A DNA stretch of 64,000 nucleotides from Sympetrum striolatum. Its lineage: Eukaryota > Arthropoda > Insecta > Odonata > Libellulidae. The notes below the pieces were generated by a model. The model searched no databases. It was not told the DNA's origin and worked only from the letters and a program-made list of their open reading frames with translations. Of the stretch, positions 13,501 to 24,247 are shown piece by piece. Each line of letters begins with the position of its first letter. The first letter of the stretch is position 1. The stretch is from positions 52,646,939 to 52,710,938 of the forward strand of contig OX388351.1 of assembly GCA_947579665.1 (NCBI GenBank), written 5' to 3'. The position numbers and the translations under genes are program-made.

Positions 13501-15755
13501 CTTTGTCGTGTATATGGTTTACCATACTATTTATAATGTCGAGAGTGATTGTAGTTGGTACATTTTTAGAGATCAGAATTATAATTCAGGACCAAGCACT
13601 AAAAGTTCAATTCTTTAATCAAGTCCAAATAGTACAGAAAATATTTCTCTAATATTACAGTTTTAAATCAAGAGGGAGTGTTCATAATTATTGAAGTTAT
13701 TTTTGAAAAAATTTTCTTAGATATTTTGAGCAAAGATGCTGCTATCAAGTGAAAATACATTGAGGTAACAACTTTTACTGACTTGGGTACCTGAGGTACC
13801 TTGGGTTTTAAAGAGCAACTGAGGAAAAACACAAATTGTATGCCAAGACTTACGTAGTCCACTCTTCTCTCCTAAGAGTGTGATTAAATTTGTCTTGCAT
13901 TATATTTTTCCGATTAATGAAGGATAATACATGAGGTTTAACATTTTCTTCTTTCTTTCAATTCAAAATTACCATCGCTTTAATTCAATCACTACAGCAG
14001 TAAAACAGCTAATTGGCAGTCTTTCTTTATTATTAGAATCATGTATAGGTATTGTTTCAGATACCAGTAGACTCAAATATCCTATTCCTTAATATCCTAT
14101 GAATATTAAAACTATTAAAGTGCTTCAGCTCTGTTTATTCTTAAATAAATACTATATAATTTTCTTTCGTGAATTTAAATAACTTTAATCTCTTATCATT
14201 TCAATTTTATAATAACACTGTTTTTGATTAATGTCTGCCTCTTTATTAGTTAGGTACCTCAAGAAATTATATGATAACTTTTCTAAATATACCATTTTAA
14301 CTTTTTTACCATTTTGTTTGTAATGAACATTATTTTCTCCGAACACAGAGTGTAATAAATTAGTAATAAAATGCATAAAGCTATTAATTTTTTGCTGCAA
14401 CTACATGGAGATATAACAAGCACTGAAATTCTTAGTGGAAACTATGCCTAAGTCTGTTGCTAACCTATGAAAAATTGCATTTGTTTGAAGGTATGTAAAC
14501 ATTTTTGAAGAAACCTCTCACAATCACTTTAAATTTTCTAGCTTTTACTTCATCACTGTTTACTTCTAAGGCACATGATGGTTCCTTCCAGGTACACCAA
14601 GGGTGTTGATTCTGTAAAAAAAGCTGCATACTGGAAAGTCTTCTATTTAATTACCTACCCTGTGTCCACCACATTTACAGCTTTAGAACTTTTTAAAATT
14701 ATTATCTTCACACAAAATTTTATCTATTTGCATTCAAAATTTCAAAGAGAATGCATTTGAATTTCAAATGCATTCTCTTTGTCATAATGATGGTATCCTT
14801 GACTCTAAACAACAAAATATCCCTAAATGGCTGGAAGAAATAATAACAGTTGAGCAAATATGATCTTAGAAATTATGCCTACAAGCCCACAAGGTACAAG
14901 CCATATAATTACATTAAATGCATATATATTTGCATTATGTGTAAACGATAATAAATACAATAAATAATATTCAAGTGCCATTTTTTAGTGACATCTCACA
15001 AAATTTCAATTTCAGCTTCGTAATATGTTCTTAAGAGTAAATGAAGTGCTTCTTCAACTTAATAATGCTATTGAGGGAAGGAAAGAGCATCATTGAGCCA
15101 TGAAGATCTGAAATCACCAGCCACTTCCTAAAGAATTCCTAATAAATTTTGTTCTTCGTAAAATGTATTTGTAGGAAATATCAATGCATTATATCAAATA
15201 TCTAATCCAGTTGCCCATTAGTCTTCTTTTTTTAGACTCAATTATTCCTTTTTCCTTTGCATTTGAACACCTTGTTAGTCTGTGATCAGGCGGTTTTAAT
15301 GTCAATGCATTCCACATTGAAATAGTAAAATTGTAGGAAATTAGGGTTGTCTAATTTTAGGGATGATCACCATCCCACATAGTTCATAAAATTCTTTAAA
15401 AAAGATTGAATACATCTGATCAGTAATGATGAGAAACAAATGAACCAAATAGTCCTTATTTAGTTATACCTTCTCAGTATTCCTCCTTTATCAGTTACAG
15501 TTTTAGTTATACCTTTCTAATATTGCCTTAACAGCACCTAGTGGAAAAAGGAAAAGTCATGTAAAGGAGCTAAAATACAAGATCTGCTAAGAATTCACGC
15601 CCAATATCTAAGGCTTAATATGATGATAAAAATGTAATTATGTTTTTTACCTCCAAACTCATTCACCCAATAAAATGATTCTAAAAAATAAGAAAAAAAA
15701 CATGAAAAAGTCTAGTCAACTCTTAAACTTATCAGGCATTGCAAGATAACATTTG
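13501..15755. other. Intergenic, no gene seen
   Basis: AT-rich sequence with no credible coding region. The only notable structure is a perfect 39-bp palindrome at 14743-14781, listed separately. Confidence 0.5.
14743..14781. repeat. Perfect 39-bp palindrome
   Basis: Two 19-bp arms (14743-14761 and 14763-14781) are exact reverse complements around a single central T. The function is unknown. Confidence 0.9.
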
Positions 15756-15932
15756 TGTTGTTAATTACTTTTGTAATCTCAATAATTCCATTTATGTTTT
15801 GTTATCAGTATATTACATATGTCTTTTGTTTTGTATGCCTGTTCCGGTTGCCGCCTTTTTTCTGTGTGCAATAAATGTGTAAAAGCTATGTCTTGTTTGG
15901 AATATCTCGGAATCCCTGAAGAAATTCCAACA
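15756..15932 (+). repeat. Copia 5' LTR (about 177 bp)
   Basis: It starts TGTTG and ends CAACA, the standard TG..CA inverted termini of copia LTRs. It contains AATAAA near 15870 as a polyadenylation signal and directly precedes the primer-binding site. The length is in the usual copia range. With no second LTR in the window, the borders rest on the termini alone. Confidence 0.7.
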
Positions 15933-15933
15933 G

Positions 15934-15947
15934 GTTATGGGCCCAGG
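15934..15947 (+). other. Copia primer-binding site
   Basis: GTTATGGGCCCAG and its neighbouring G lie one base after the LTR end. The GTTATGGGCCCAG core matches the site that insect copia elements use to prime from an internal fragment of initiator methionine tRNA. Confidence 0.65.
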
Positions 15948-16038
15948 TTGCCCAGATGTTACAGGAAGCTAATTAATTTTCTCTAGTGCCGTTTGTTTAT
16001 CTGTTTTCAAAGTATTTTACGTGAAATAGCTGGTCAAG

Positions 16039-16860
16039 ATGGCTGATGCAACTCACAGTAGAGCATTCACACAGGTTCACACACTCAAAGGCCACAAAAA
16101 TTATCAAGACTGGAAGTTTGATATGCAGAATGTTTTAGTTTGGGAGAACTTCTAGACCTGCATTGAAGGATACCAGGATGGTGACACTACGACGCCAGTT
16201 CAGAAAACTCAGCGGGACAACAAAGCTCAAGAGCTCATTTGCCTCATGGTGGAACCGGCTATAAAACCATACATCACACTTTGCGGGACGGCTAAGGAGG
16301 CTTGGGAAACCTCGGAAAAGGCTTTTGAAGACAAGGGGCGTGAATCGTCGAATCAGCCTAATATGTAAGTTATGCTCACTTAAACTTCAGGACTTTAAAA
16401 CCATTGAAGATTACATGAATGCATTTATGTCCATCGCATTAAAACTCAGTGCAATAGGGAAACCTGCTGATGATGAGATGTTGGGCGTTTTAATGTAAAA
16501 GGACTGAGTGATGAGTACAAACCAATGATAATGGTTCTTGAAAATTCAAATGTTGAAATCACGAGTGATTACCTAAAAACTAAGCTTTTGCAAGACCAAA
16601 CATATAACTGTGCAAATGTTGTTAGCGAGTCTGTGCTGTTCACTATAAATAAATATTTCAAGAGAAACGACGGAAAGAAGGCCAAGAAGCCGAGGTGTTG
16701 GACTTGTGGAAAGTGGGGAAGCCCGACTGTCCCAACAAATCCAATGAAAACAACAGTGAAGCTGCTGCAAGGGGTGATGGAAACAAAAAAGGTAGTGCTC
16801 TTCTTACTGCCCTGGGGGAATGTGCTGATGTTTCAAAGTAGTATGTTGACTCGGGGGCCT
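16039..16860 (+). pseudogene. Copia gag remnant
   Basis: ATG at 16039 opens a reading with LKGHKNYQDWKFDMQ, the W-containing start of copia gag (UBN2/DUF4219 type). An in-frame TAG after VWENF ends it early, and the frame is picked up again later. A damaged zinc knuckle of CCHC type is visible near 16694 (CWTCGKWG, with the expected His and last Cys lost). Several frameshifts are present. Confidence 0.75.
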
Positions 16861-17306
16861 CTAATCACATGACAGGTAAAAGGCAATGGCTTGTAAACTT
16901 TAATAGTCAAAGTAGTAATGGTTGTGAAATTATTGTTGCCAACAATGATAAATTAATGAGTGGTGGAATGGGAGATGTTGAACTTAATGTTGATATTAAT
17001 AGCCCAATTACTGCCATATCTGATATTTTATATGTACCTAATCTACATGCCAATCTTTTGTCCGAGAGTCAAGTGGCTGAAAAAGGTATGACAGTTGTAT
17101 TTGATCGTGAAGGTTGCAAAATATATGATACCAAACAATGTGAAGTCACTGGTGACATTATGATAACTGCTAAACACTCATGTGGAATTTATTGCTTGGA
17201 TGTAGATGTCAAGAATGCAAATGTAGAATATGGAAATATTGCTAATGATAATTTAGATGGCAAAATTACTCGTGCAACTTCTGTAGTTTCTGTAGCATGC
17301 AGGTAA
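16845..17306 (+). pseudogene. Copia protease region
   Basis: The aspartic protease active site VDSGASNHMTG is readable at about 16847-16876, followed by SDILYVPNLHANLLS, which is the conserved second half of the copia protease. A frame change near 17300 breaks the link to the following integrase. Confidence 0.8.
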
Positions 17307-17340
17307 TCAAAATTCAAAAGCAAATATTGCTAATGATTTA

Positions 17341-18256
17341 TTGTTAAGCAGTAACCTATGGCACAGAAGGCTAGGGCATAAAAGTAGTATAAGCATAGAT
17401 CTATTACAAAAGGGTATTGCTACTGGGATAAATTTTGTAGAGGAGTCTGATCCAAAGCCATGCAATCTTGCCTTCAATGCATACCATGCATTGAAGGCAA
17501 GATGGTCAAATGACCATTCAAAAGGTCAACTAAGCATGTTAATGAGAAATTAGTGCTTAAGCACACTGATCTTTGTGGGCCATTTCAAGTAGAGTCATGG
17601 AGTGGAGCTAGGTATTTACTGAATATTGTAGATGACTTTTCTAGGAAAGTGTTTGTGTTTTACCTGAGAGCCAACAGTGAGGTGAAGCAGGTATTTGCTG
17701 ACTTCAAGGTAATGATTGAAAATCAGACAGACATGGAAATTCATTGGGTAAGATCAGACAATGGTACTGAATATTGCAATGAAGCATTTAAACATTTTTG
17801 AAGTGCAATGGAATTAAGCATGAGTTAACTGTAAGTTATAACCCTCAGCAAAATGGTGTATCAGAAAGAGTAAATAGAACATTAGTTGAGAAAGTCAGGT
17901 TACAGGAGGCTAAATGTGACAGGAGATTTTGGGCAGAAGAGGCCAATATAGCAGCTTATTTGTATAATAGATCTCCGCACAAGCTGACTCCAGGTAAAGT
18001 CCCTGAGGAACTCTGGACTGGCTCAAAGGTTAATCTGAGTCATCTTAGAGTATTTGGATGCTCTGGATATGTCCACGTGGCTAAAGCGTCTTGCAAAAAG
18101 TTAGACACCTTTAGCAGAAGGTTAATGTTCGTAGGATGTACTGACACAACACAGAACAATAGATTGTTTGATCCAGAGAATCCTAAAGGTATTATTATAG
18201 CAAGAGATGTTGCATTCTTAGAGAATGAAATGTTTTGTGCTGATAGAGAATGTTAA
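17341..18256 (+). pseudogene. Copia integrase remnant
   Basis: The GAG-pre-integrase motif LWHRRLGH is followed by the integrase core with all three catalytic positions visible: D in HTDLCGPF, D in RSDNGTEY and E in NGVSERVNRT. An in-frame TGA at 17511-17513, most simply explained by a CGA to TGA change, a frameshift near 17800, and a local inverted duplication at 17465-17503 destroy the frame. Confidence 0.85.
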
Positions 18257-18547
18257 GTTCCCATAACTGCTGTGAATCTGTCTGATATTTTGTCCAGTGG
18301 TGAATGTTCCAGATCGATAGCTGATGCAGAAAATGTAGATAAGCCACTTGGAGAACTGATGGGGGATTCAAACAATCAACTTCCTTTAATCAACAATGTG
18401 GAGGGTGATGGTACCAATCTTGATTAAAGTGATATAAACCCTGAGCGGAGATACCCCTTAAAGGACCGGCAACCTAGGCAATTTCTCAATCATGTATGGT
18501 ATATATGTATAAGTAATCTCATTGAACCTGCCACCTTCAGTGAGACA

Positions 18548-19613
18548 ATGTCCTGTGAAGACAGTAGACAATGGAAGGAAGCAAAGAATGAGGAAACAGA
18601 GTCATTTAAGGAAAACAATACATGGGATATTGTAAAGAAACCACATATCAAGCCAGTAGTGAGATGTAAATGGGTATACAAGCTCAAAAGAAATGATTTA
18701 GGAGAAGTTGAGCACTTCAAAGCCAGGCTAGTCGCCAAAGGGTGTAGCCAACATTGTGGGATAGACTATTTTAAGACATTTGTCCCTGTAATCCGACACT
18801 CTTCTATGAGAATGTTGTTTGCTCTGGCTGTCAATTGGGATTTGAATGTAGATCATGTAGATGTGTGTACAGCATTTCTAAATGGCAAGCTTAATGAGGA
18901 AATATACATGAGTCTGCCAGAAGGCTATGAGTGCAAGGGGTAGACTGAAATGGTGTGCAAACTAAACAAGGCTGTGCATGGCCTTAAACAAGCTACTAGG
19001 GCTTGGAATGAAAGAGTGTGTGAGATCTTGTTACAGCTTGGTTACACCAAGTCCAAGTATGAACCATGTTCGTATTACAATTTTATGAAAGGTTTTGGTG
19101 TTGTAATTGCATTATATGTTGACATTTTTTTTCTATTTTATAATGATAATGTAATGGTCAATGTGCAAAAAAGGCACTGTTAGCTAACTTTAAAGTAAAA
19201 GATTTGGTTGGACCTATAAAGCATTGTCTTGGTATGGAAATCTCAAGGGATTGAAAAAATAATGTCATTAAGATTAATCAAAAACAGCTGATAAAGGATA
19301 TTTTAAACAAGTTTGGCATGTTAGATGCTCATTGTGTCAATACTCTTTTGGAAGGCTATGTAAAATCAATTGGTAATGAGCAGGAGGTATGTAATGATGT
19401 GCCATACCAGTCTGATTGGAGCATTAATGTACCTCAGTGTTAGTACTAGGCCAGATATTATGTATGCTGTGTCATATTAAAGTCGATTCAATACTAACCA
19501 CAATAAAGAGCATTGGAATGCAGCAAAGCATGTAGTTAGGTATTTGAAAGGTACAATGGACAAAGTACTTGTATTCAGGAAAGATGAGCATAATCAGCAC
19601 CCTGATTACATAA
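18548..19613 (+). pseudogene. Copia reverse transcriptase remnant
   Basis: Recognisable blocks are CKWVYKLKRNDLGEVEHFKARLVAKG, readable at about 18665-18740, DYFKTFVPV, DVCTAFLNGKLNEEIYM and KLNKAVHGLKQATRAWN. The catalytic YVDD box has decayed to YVDI at about 19117-19128, and TAG breaks the frame at 18943. Behind it a readable stretch with AKHVVRYLKGT leads towards the RNase H domain, where the element is interrupted. It is inactive. Confidence 0.85.
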
Positions 19614-19676
19614 ATGTGAGAGCTATGACAGCTAACACCGCTTGCTATGACGGTCGGCGACAGCGAGCGATCACAT

Positions 19677-19765
19677 AACTCACCGTCATAGCACTTAGGA
19701 CAGACGTAGTTTAGATTTTTATGTTGGTAGGTAACTCACCGTCATAACACTTAGGACGGCCATAG
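19677..19765. repeat. Harbinger subterminal direct repeats
   Basis: Two copies, offset by 56 bases, of a motif reading AACTCACCGTCATA followed by CACTTAGGAC lie just inside the left end. Subterminal repeats of this kind are often transposase or Myb-protein binding sites; here that is inference. Confidence 0.6.
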
Positions 19766-20407
19766 TTAAATTTTTATATTTTTGTTTTGGTAGCATTAGA
19801 ATATCTGAAGAACCAATGAAAAACCTTGACACATAACCAAACAATTGCGCACCACAGCGCCGGCAGTGTTTTGAGCCTTTTTAGGGTAATGGAAGCAGTA
19901 AAAGTGCGAGTAATTAATATAAATAAATTATGTTACACTTTGGAAGATTACGTTTAAGATGTAATTTTGTATCTTCAATATCATATTAATAACTGTATTG
20001 GGAATTTTTTTGATGATATCAAGACAAATGCTGTTTATATTGTTTCAATTAATGCTCTTGGAGCATTATCAAATTCAAAACTTTGATAGAAAGTAAAATA
20101 TACACACTCTAAAAGTGTGTGGCTAGGATCAACTGAATTTTCTGCACTATAAAGTCATTTGACTTGTTATGAACCATAAGTTCGCTAGATTACTAATTCG
20201 TATTAAAAGTGACTAGGTTGAGATGTAAAATAGTAATAGCACTACATATTTTTATTAAGTGATTCCCGAAGCATGAAGGGACAACTGAAAGTTTTTTTCT
20301 TATTTATACATAGAAGTTTAAGCAAGTTTTCCATTTACATATAGAATATTATTCTGTTGTTTAAGAAAAAATGAATATCTATAAGAATTTTCTACAAATA
20401 ATTTCAG

Positions 20408-22066
20408 AAAGACAGCTAATCGAGGAGGGAGGGCTAACGAAAGACAGCTCAAATATTTAGTAGACTACATGAGTCTACACAGTAGCTTTGCTGCTGGAAA
20501 ATTGAATGGGCCAATGGGCTATGAAAAAGCTCAAGCTCAGTGGGCTTCTTTAGCCCAACGTCTAAACGAGTATGGGTCCTTAAAGGAGCCCGAACAGTGG
20601 AAGAAGGTGAGTTTTTTCATAGAAAATGGTATTGGATATGCCTAATCTTGGCTATAATTTCCTTGTTAAATATGCTGAACAGACATGGAGGGTCCTGAAA
20701 AGAAACACCAGGGCAATGGCAGCTCGCATCAGTGTGGCTGCCAAGGCAACCGGCCTATGGAGGAGGCTTTGACAAGCCTGGAGGAAAAGTGCCTGGGTAT
20801 CATGGAGAGGGATGTAGTGGAAGGTTTCCCCTCAGTGCCAGAGCTGTGTGATGGCACTGCAGTAAGTTGTAATAAGGAATGAAGGGAAAAAAATGTGACT
20901 TTTGTTTTAAATATACTAGCAGAAGAAGCGGTTCAACTAAGAATTTTACAGCAAATACTTAAAGAGCATTTTATTTTTCATTATGTATTTAGTAATTTAT
21001 GTAATAATTGATGGATATATTCATCGTCAGGGTCCATCACATCTCAACTCAACTCAACAGAGAGAAGCAGCAATAACTGTAAGTTATTAAGATTCACATT
21101 GATTCTTACCGGTGTGTATAAGCAACCTCCAATACTAAGTAACATATTAATCAGGTTTGATAATTTCTTTTAATGCAGGCCCCTGATGAAGCACTTAATC
21201 CCCCTGAACTGCTCGAGTGTGCTCCCGATCATGTAATGATGAATCTTTAATTTGTATCTAACATGACACCAATATGTTTAAGATGATGATATGATAATTT
21301 TTTTTCTTTCAGATGGAGATCATAGTAAATGATTTATTACAAATGCCGGAAATGGAAGGTGTAGCAGCTCCCAAAAGAAAGTTACATTTTCATTTCATTA
21401 TTTTACTTTTAAGAAGATGATGTAGTATATTTGCAAGGCTAAATTTATTACAAATTCTTTTTAATTTCATTTGTTGCCATATATTGAGTATCATCAAATC
21501 AAGACAAACAACTTATAATATGCAGTCTAAAATGGAAATACATCACTTAAATTAAGTTTTACCTTTGCAGCTAAAAATGAAGGAGAGCTGAAGAAAGCAA
21601 CTGACCTCATTGTTGATGCCATTAAGGTTACTGAGGTAGCACACATAGGTAATAATTTACAAAGTAGATAAACTTGGCAGAAATAGACTGACAAAGAATA
21701 TAAACAAAATAGCTAAATAAAATACACAAACAGATAAAAACAGACATAAAATACATTAAATACATAAAGTAGAATACACTAAAGTTGAGGTCAGGTGTTG
21801 TTATGTTGCAAACAATTAGTTCTATGTCCATGAACTTTATTTATTTATTTGAAATATTATTTCTCCCTCATTAGATGAAAAAAGAGGAAAGGTGAGAGAT
21901 GAAGGAAAAGCTTATGGAGCGTCAAACCTGCGCAGCTGAAAGAATGGCAGGTGCCATGGAGCGTCAAACCTGAACAGCTGAAAGAATGGGAGCTGCCATT
22001 ACCTCAGCAAGCGAAAGAATATCTGCAGCTATGGAGAAGGTAGCTGCAGCTATGGAAAAGAAGTGA
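20408..22066 (+). pseudogene. Harbinger Myb/SANT-like DNA-binding protein, decayed
   Basis: The exon at 20408-20606 (KTANRGGRANERQLKYL..., ending EPEQWKK, donor gtgagt) continues at 20683 with TWRVLKRNTRAMAARI and AAKATG. This is the Myb_DNA-bind_5-like trihelix fold found next to Harbinger transposases, which the transposase needs for nuclear import and end recognition. A frameshift follows AAKATG, since the expected continuation PMEEALTSLEEKCLGIM is in another frame. Further likely exons lie near 21031-21079, 21180-21230, 21313-21357, 21572-21634 and 21875-22066. The last encodes imperfect repeats (AERMGAAI and similar), likely a coiled coil, ending TGA at 22064-22066. The initiator ATG is not identified. 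Confidence 0.7.
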
Positions 22067-22149
22067 CATTTTAAAATATATAATAATAAATAAATAAAAA
22101 TTATTTTCAATTAATTAATTATTATTATTTTCAAAAGATGCAATTACCT

Positions 22150-23660
22150 TTAAGAAAAGAACTGCTGGATGACCATATTTCTTGCATTTTCGCCCCCCAA
22201 TGCATCTTCTTCTACGCCAACCACTTGTTGCTCAACAAACTCCAATGCTGGAATTTGGTCCTCCGGTAATTCCATTCTATGCTTCAGTGCATAATTGTGC
22301 AGTACTGCACAGGCAGTTGTGATTACCCCTGCTATCTCTGGCGTGTAATGAAGCACTCTGTCGGAAAGGAGGCACCACCACATATTCTTCATCACTCCAA
22401 ATAGCCTTTCCACGCAATTTCTTGTTCTGCAGTGGCTAGCAGTGTATCTTTCCTCTGGGGGATTTGGGGCTGCTTGCCTTACTGGGGTCAGCAGATACGG
22501 CTGCAGTGCGTAGCCAGAATCACCTAAAACGGAAAGTTGAATTTTTGATAAGTTCTCATTCATTATTCATGATCAGGCTAAAATTAAGTCAAGATCCAAA
22601 TGAACTATTATTTTACTTACCCAATAACCACGTATTTCAGATTCCATCATCGAACAATCTTTGCTTAATTTGCCTGGTTCTGCTGTTGTTCCATATGAAC
22701 TGGTCATGTACGGTACCAGGATGTCTTGCCGAAAACGACAATATGTTTAGGTCATGATCACAAACCTGTTGGTTAAAGATCAGCATTATCATTAGGTGTA
22801 GTCATCTTGTACTAATGAATACTTTGTAAGAGTGAAAAATGACTGATAAGTCTATCAGTATGGTACTCACTGCCTGCACATGAATAGAATGTGACCTGTG
22901 GTGATTGTTAAAATATGCCTCCTCTGTTATGGATGGCTTTACTATCCTAATATGGGTGTAGTCAATGCACCCAATTACCCCAGGAAACCCTCTGGCCACC
23001 ATGAATCTGAAATATGCAGATTAAGCATTTATAATTGACCTTAGAATAACCTTAAAATGTGTGAAAAAACATAAAAAGTATAGTTACCTAGTTGACAGGG
23101 TACAAATTATAGTACCGTATAGTAATTATAGAACCTTCACTTGCCTGTTCTTGATAACCTGCCGCTCTTCAAAGGTTCCAGGAAATTTTATGTATCTAGA
23201 AGCAAGGATATCCACCAACGCCTGGCTTACATTCTTGATACACTTGCAAACTGTGGCTTGCCCCACACAAAGATAGAAATCCTGCCCAACGCATCGCTGG
23301 TAGGAGCCGGTTGCAAAGAAACGGAGCGCAATTAGTACCTAAAAAGTTCATGAAGGAGTGTGAATATGCGTCATTCACCTTTTCATTACTCTACTGTAAA
23401 ATATATAGGAATAAGTGATACATTGCCTACACGTGAATCCGCAAAGCATTGCAGCGTCTTCTTTGCAACCGCGGGCTCACTTCTTCAATTACGTTGCGGG
23501 TGATCTCCTTACTTAAGCGAAAAAGCCTTCGGAATTGCACCTAGTCCAACTCGAAGGGGTAGTGGGCATCCCTTAGGCCTCTCCGAATCAGAGGGAGCCT
23601 TCGCCTTTCCTGCCTGCGCTGGTGCTCGTGCAGCAGTAAAGGGAAACACACCGCTTCCAT
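22150..23660 (-). pseudogene. HARBI1-like DDE transposase, five exons with two stops
   Basis: Exons on the minus strand are 23660-23433, 23338-23145, 23006-22871, 22765-22621 and 22523-22150. Exon 2 encodes the family's LRFFATGSYQ helix region. Catalytic residues are visible as D in GCIDYTHI, D in LLGDSGYALQ (split by an intron inside the Gly codon) and E in NCVERLFGVMK, so the DDE triad (DDE_Tnp_4) is intact. The second intron uses a GC-AG pair (gcaagt donor). In-frame stops occur in exon 1 (TAG after PFELD) and exon 4 (TGA after DDGI), so the copy cannot make a full protein. ATG at 23658-23660 is chosen because it opens the frame leading to the conserved exon 1 text. Confidence 0.85.
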
Positions 23661-24247
23661 TCTAATAAAAACGAAAATATGTTAAATCCGTAGCCATCCG
23701 CAATTATGAGAGTGGCTAATATCATTCAGTGATCTCATATTATCAATTTATGAGGTTACTTCACATTGATATTTATGTTATCTCGAGTAATAAACGTAGT
23801 ATTTTCTACTGTCGTAGGCTTACTAAGGTATATAATACTCACCTTACAGATACTAGAAATATTTAACGTGTCCGCCGTTTCCAAAACAAAGACAGTTGAC
23901 TGACGTTACCCCGTACCTACCCCGTACTCAACACAACAATTTTTATGCTCAGCATACTAATTGTATGGTAAATAAATGCATTTTAACTCACACTTAACGC
24001 ATGATAAATCATAAAAACAATATTATTAGGCTAATCATCAAATTTATTTTTCTTAATGGATTTCTTATGACGCTTCTCACCCTTCTCACTGCTTCTCACG
24101 GCCTTTCCCAGCCGTCATCGCGTACGTCGGCGGGAAGGTGAGAAAAAGCGCTCTCACGGATAGATAATCGCTGATATCACCCTTCGTGGTTCGTATGATG
24201 TTGCCCCTGGCAACGACGTCGTTCTCATCCTTCTCACAGTTACATAA

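Larger units (their letters stand above)
15756..19613 (+). mobile_element. Degenerate Ty1/copia-type LTR retrotransposon, 5' part
   Basis: The order LTR, primer-binding site, gag, protease, integrase, reverse transcriptase is that of the Pseudoviridae/copia superfamily; in Ty3/gypsy elements the integrase follows the reverse transcriptase. The 5' LTR is followed directly by an initiator-Met-tRNA-like primer site. Stops and frameshifts break every domain. No 3' LTR was found. The element is cut at about 19613 by the Harbinger insertion, and a short stretch after 24247 reading GADLQEGRKS may be the continuation of its RNase H domain (compare DADWAG..RKS). It is clearly non-functional. Confidence 0.9.
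19614..24239. mobile_element. PIF/Harbinger-type DNA transposon inserted in the copia element
   Basis: The element carries two divergent partial genes typical of the superfamily: a Myb/SANT-like protein (+) and a HARBI1-like DDE transposase (-). The ends look like imperfect inverted repeats, TGTGAGAGCTATGA at the left and, read inward from the right, TGTGAGAAGGATGA. The identical octamer TTACATAA flanks both ends (19606-19613 and 24240-24247). PIF/Harbinger elements normally make 3-bp TSDs, so the 8-bp match is unusual or partly fortuitous. The borders are therefore probable, not certain. Confidence 0.8.

Noticed and set aside
23141..23335. Plus-strand frames over the Harbinger transposase
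   Set aside because: Shadow of transposase exon 2 on the minus strand.
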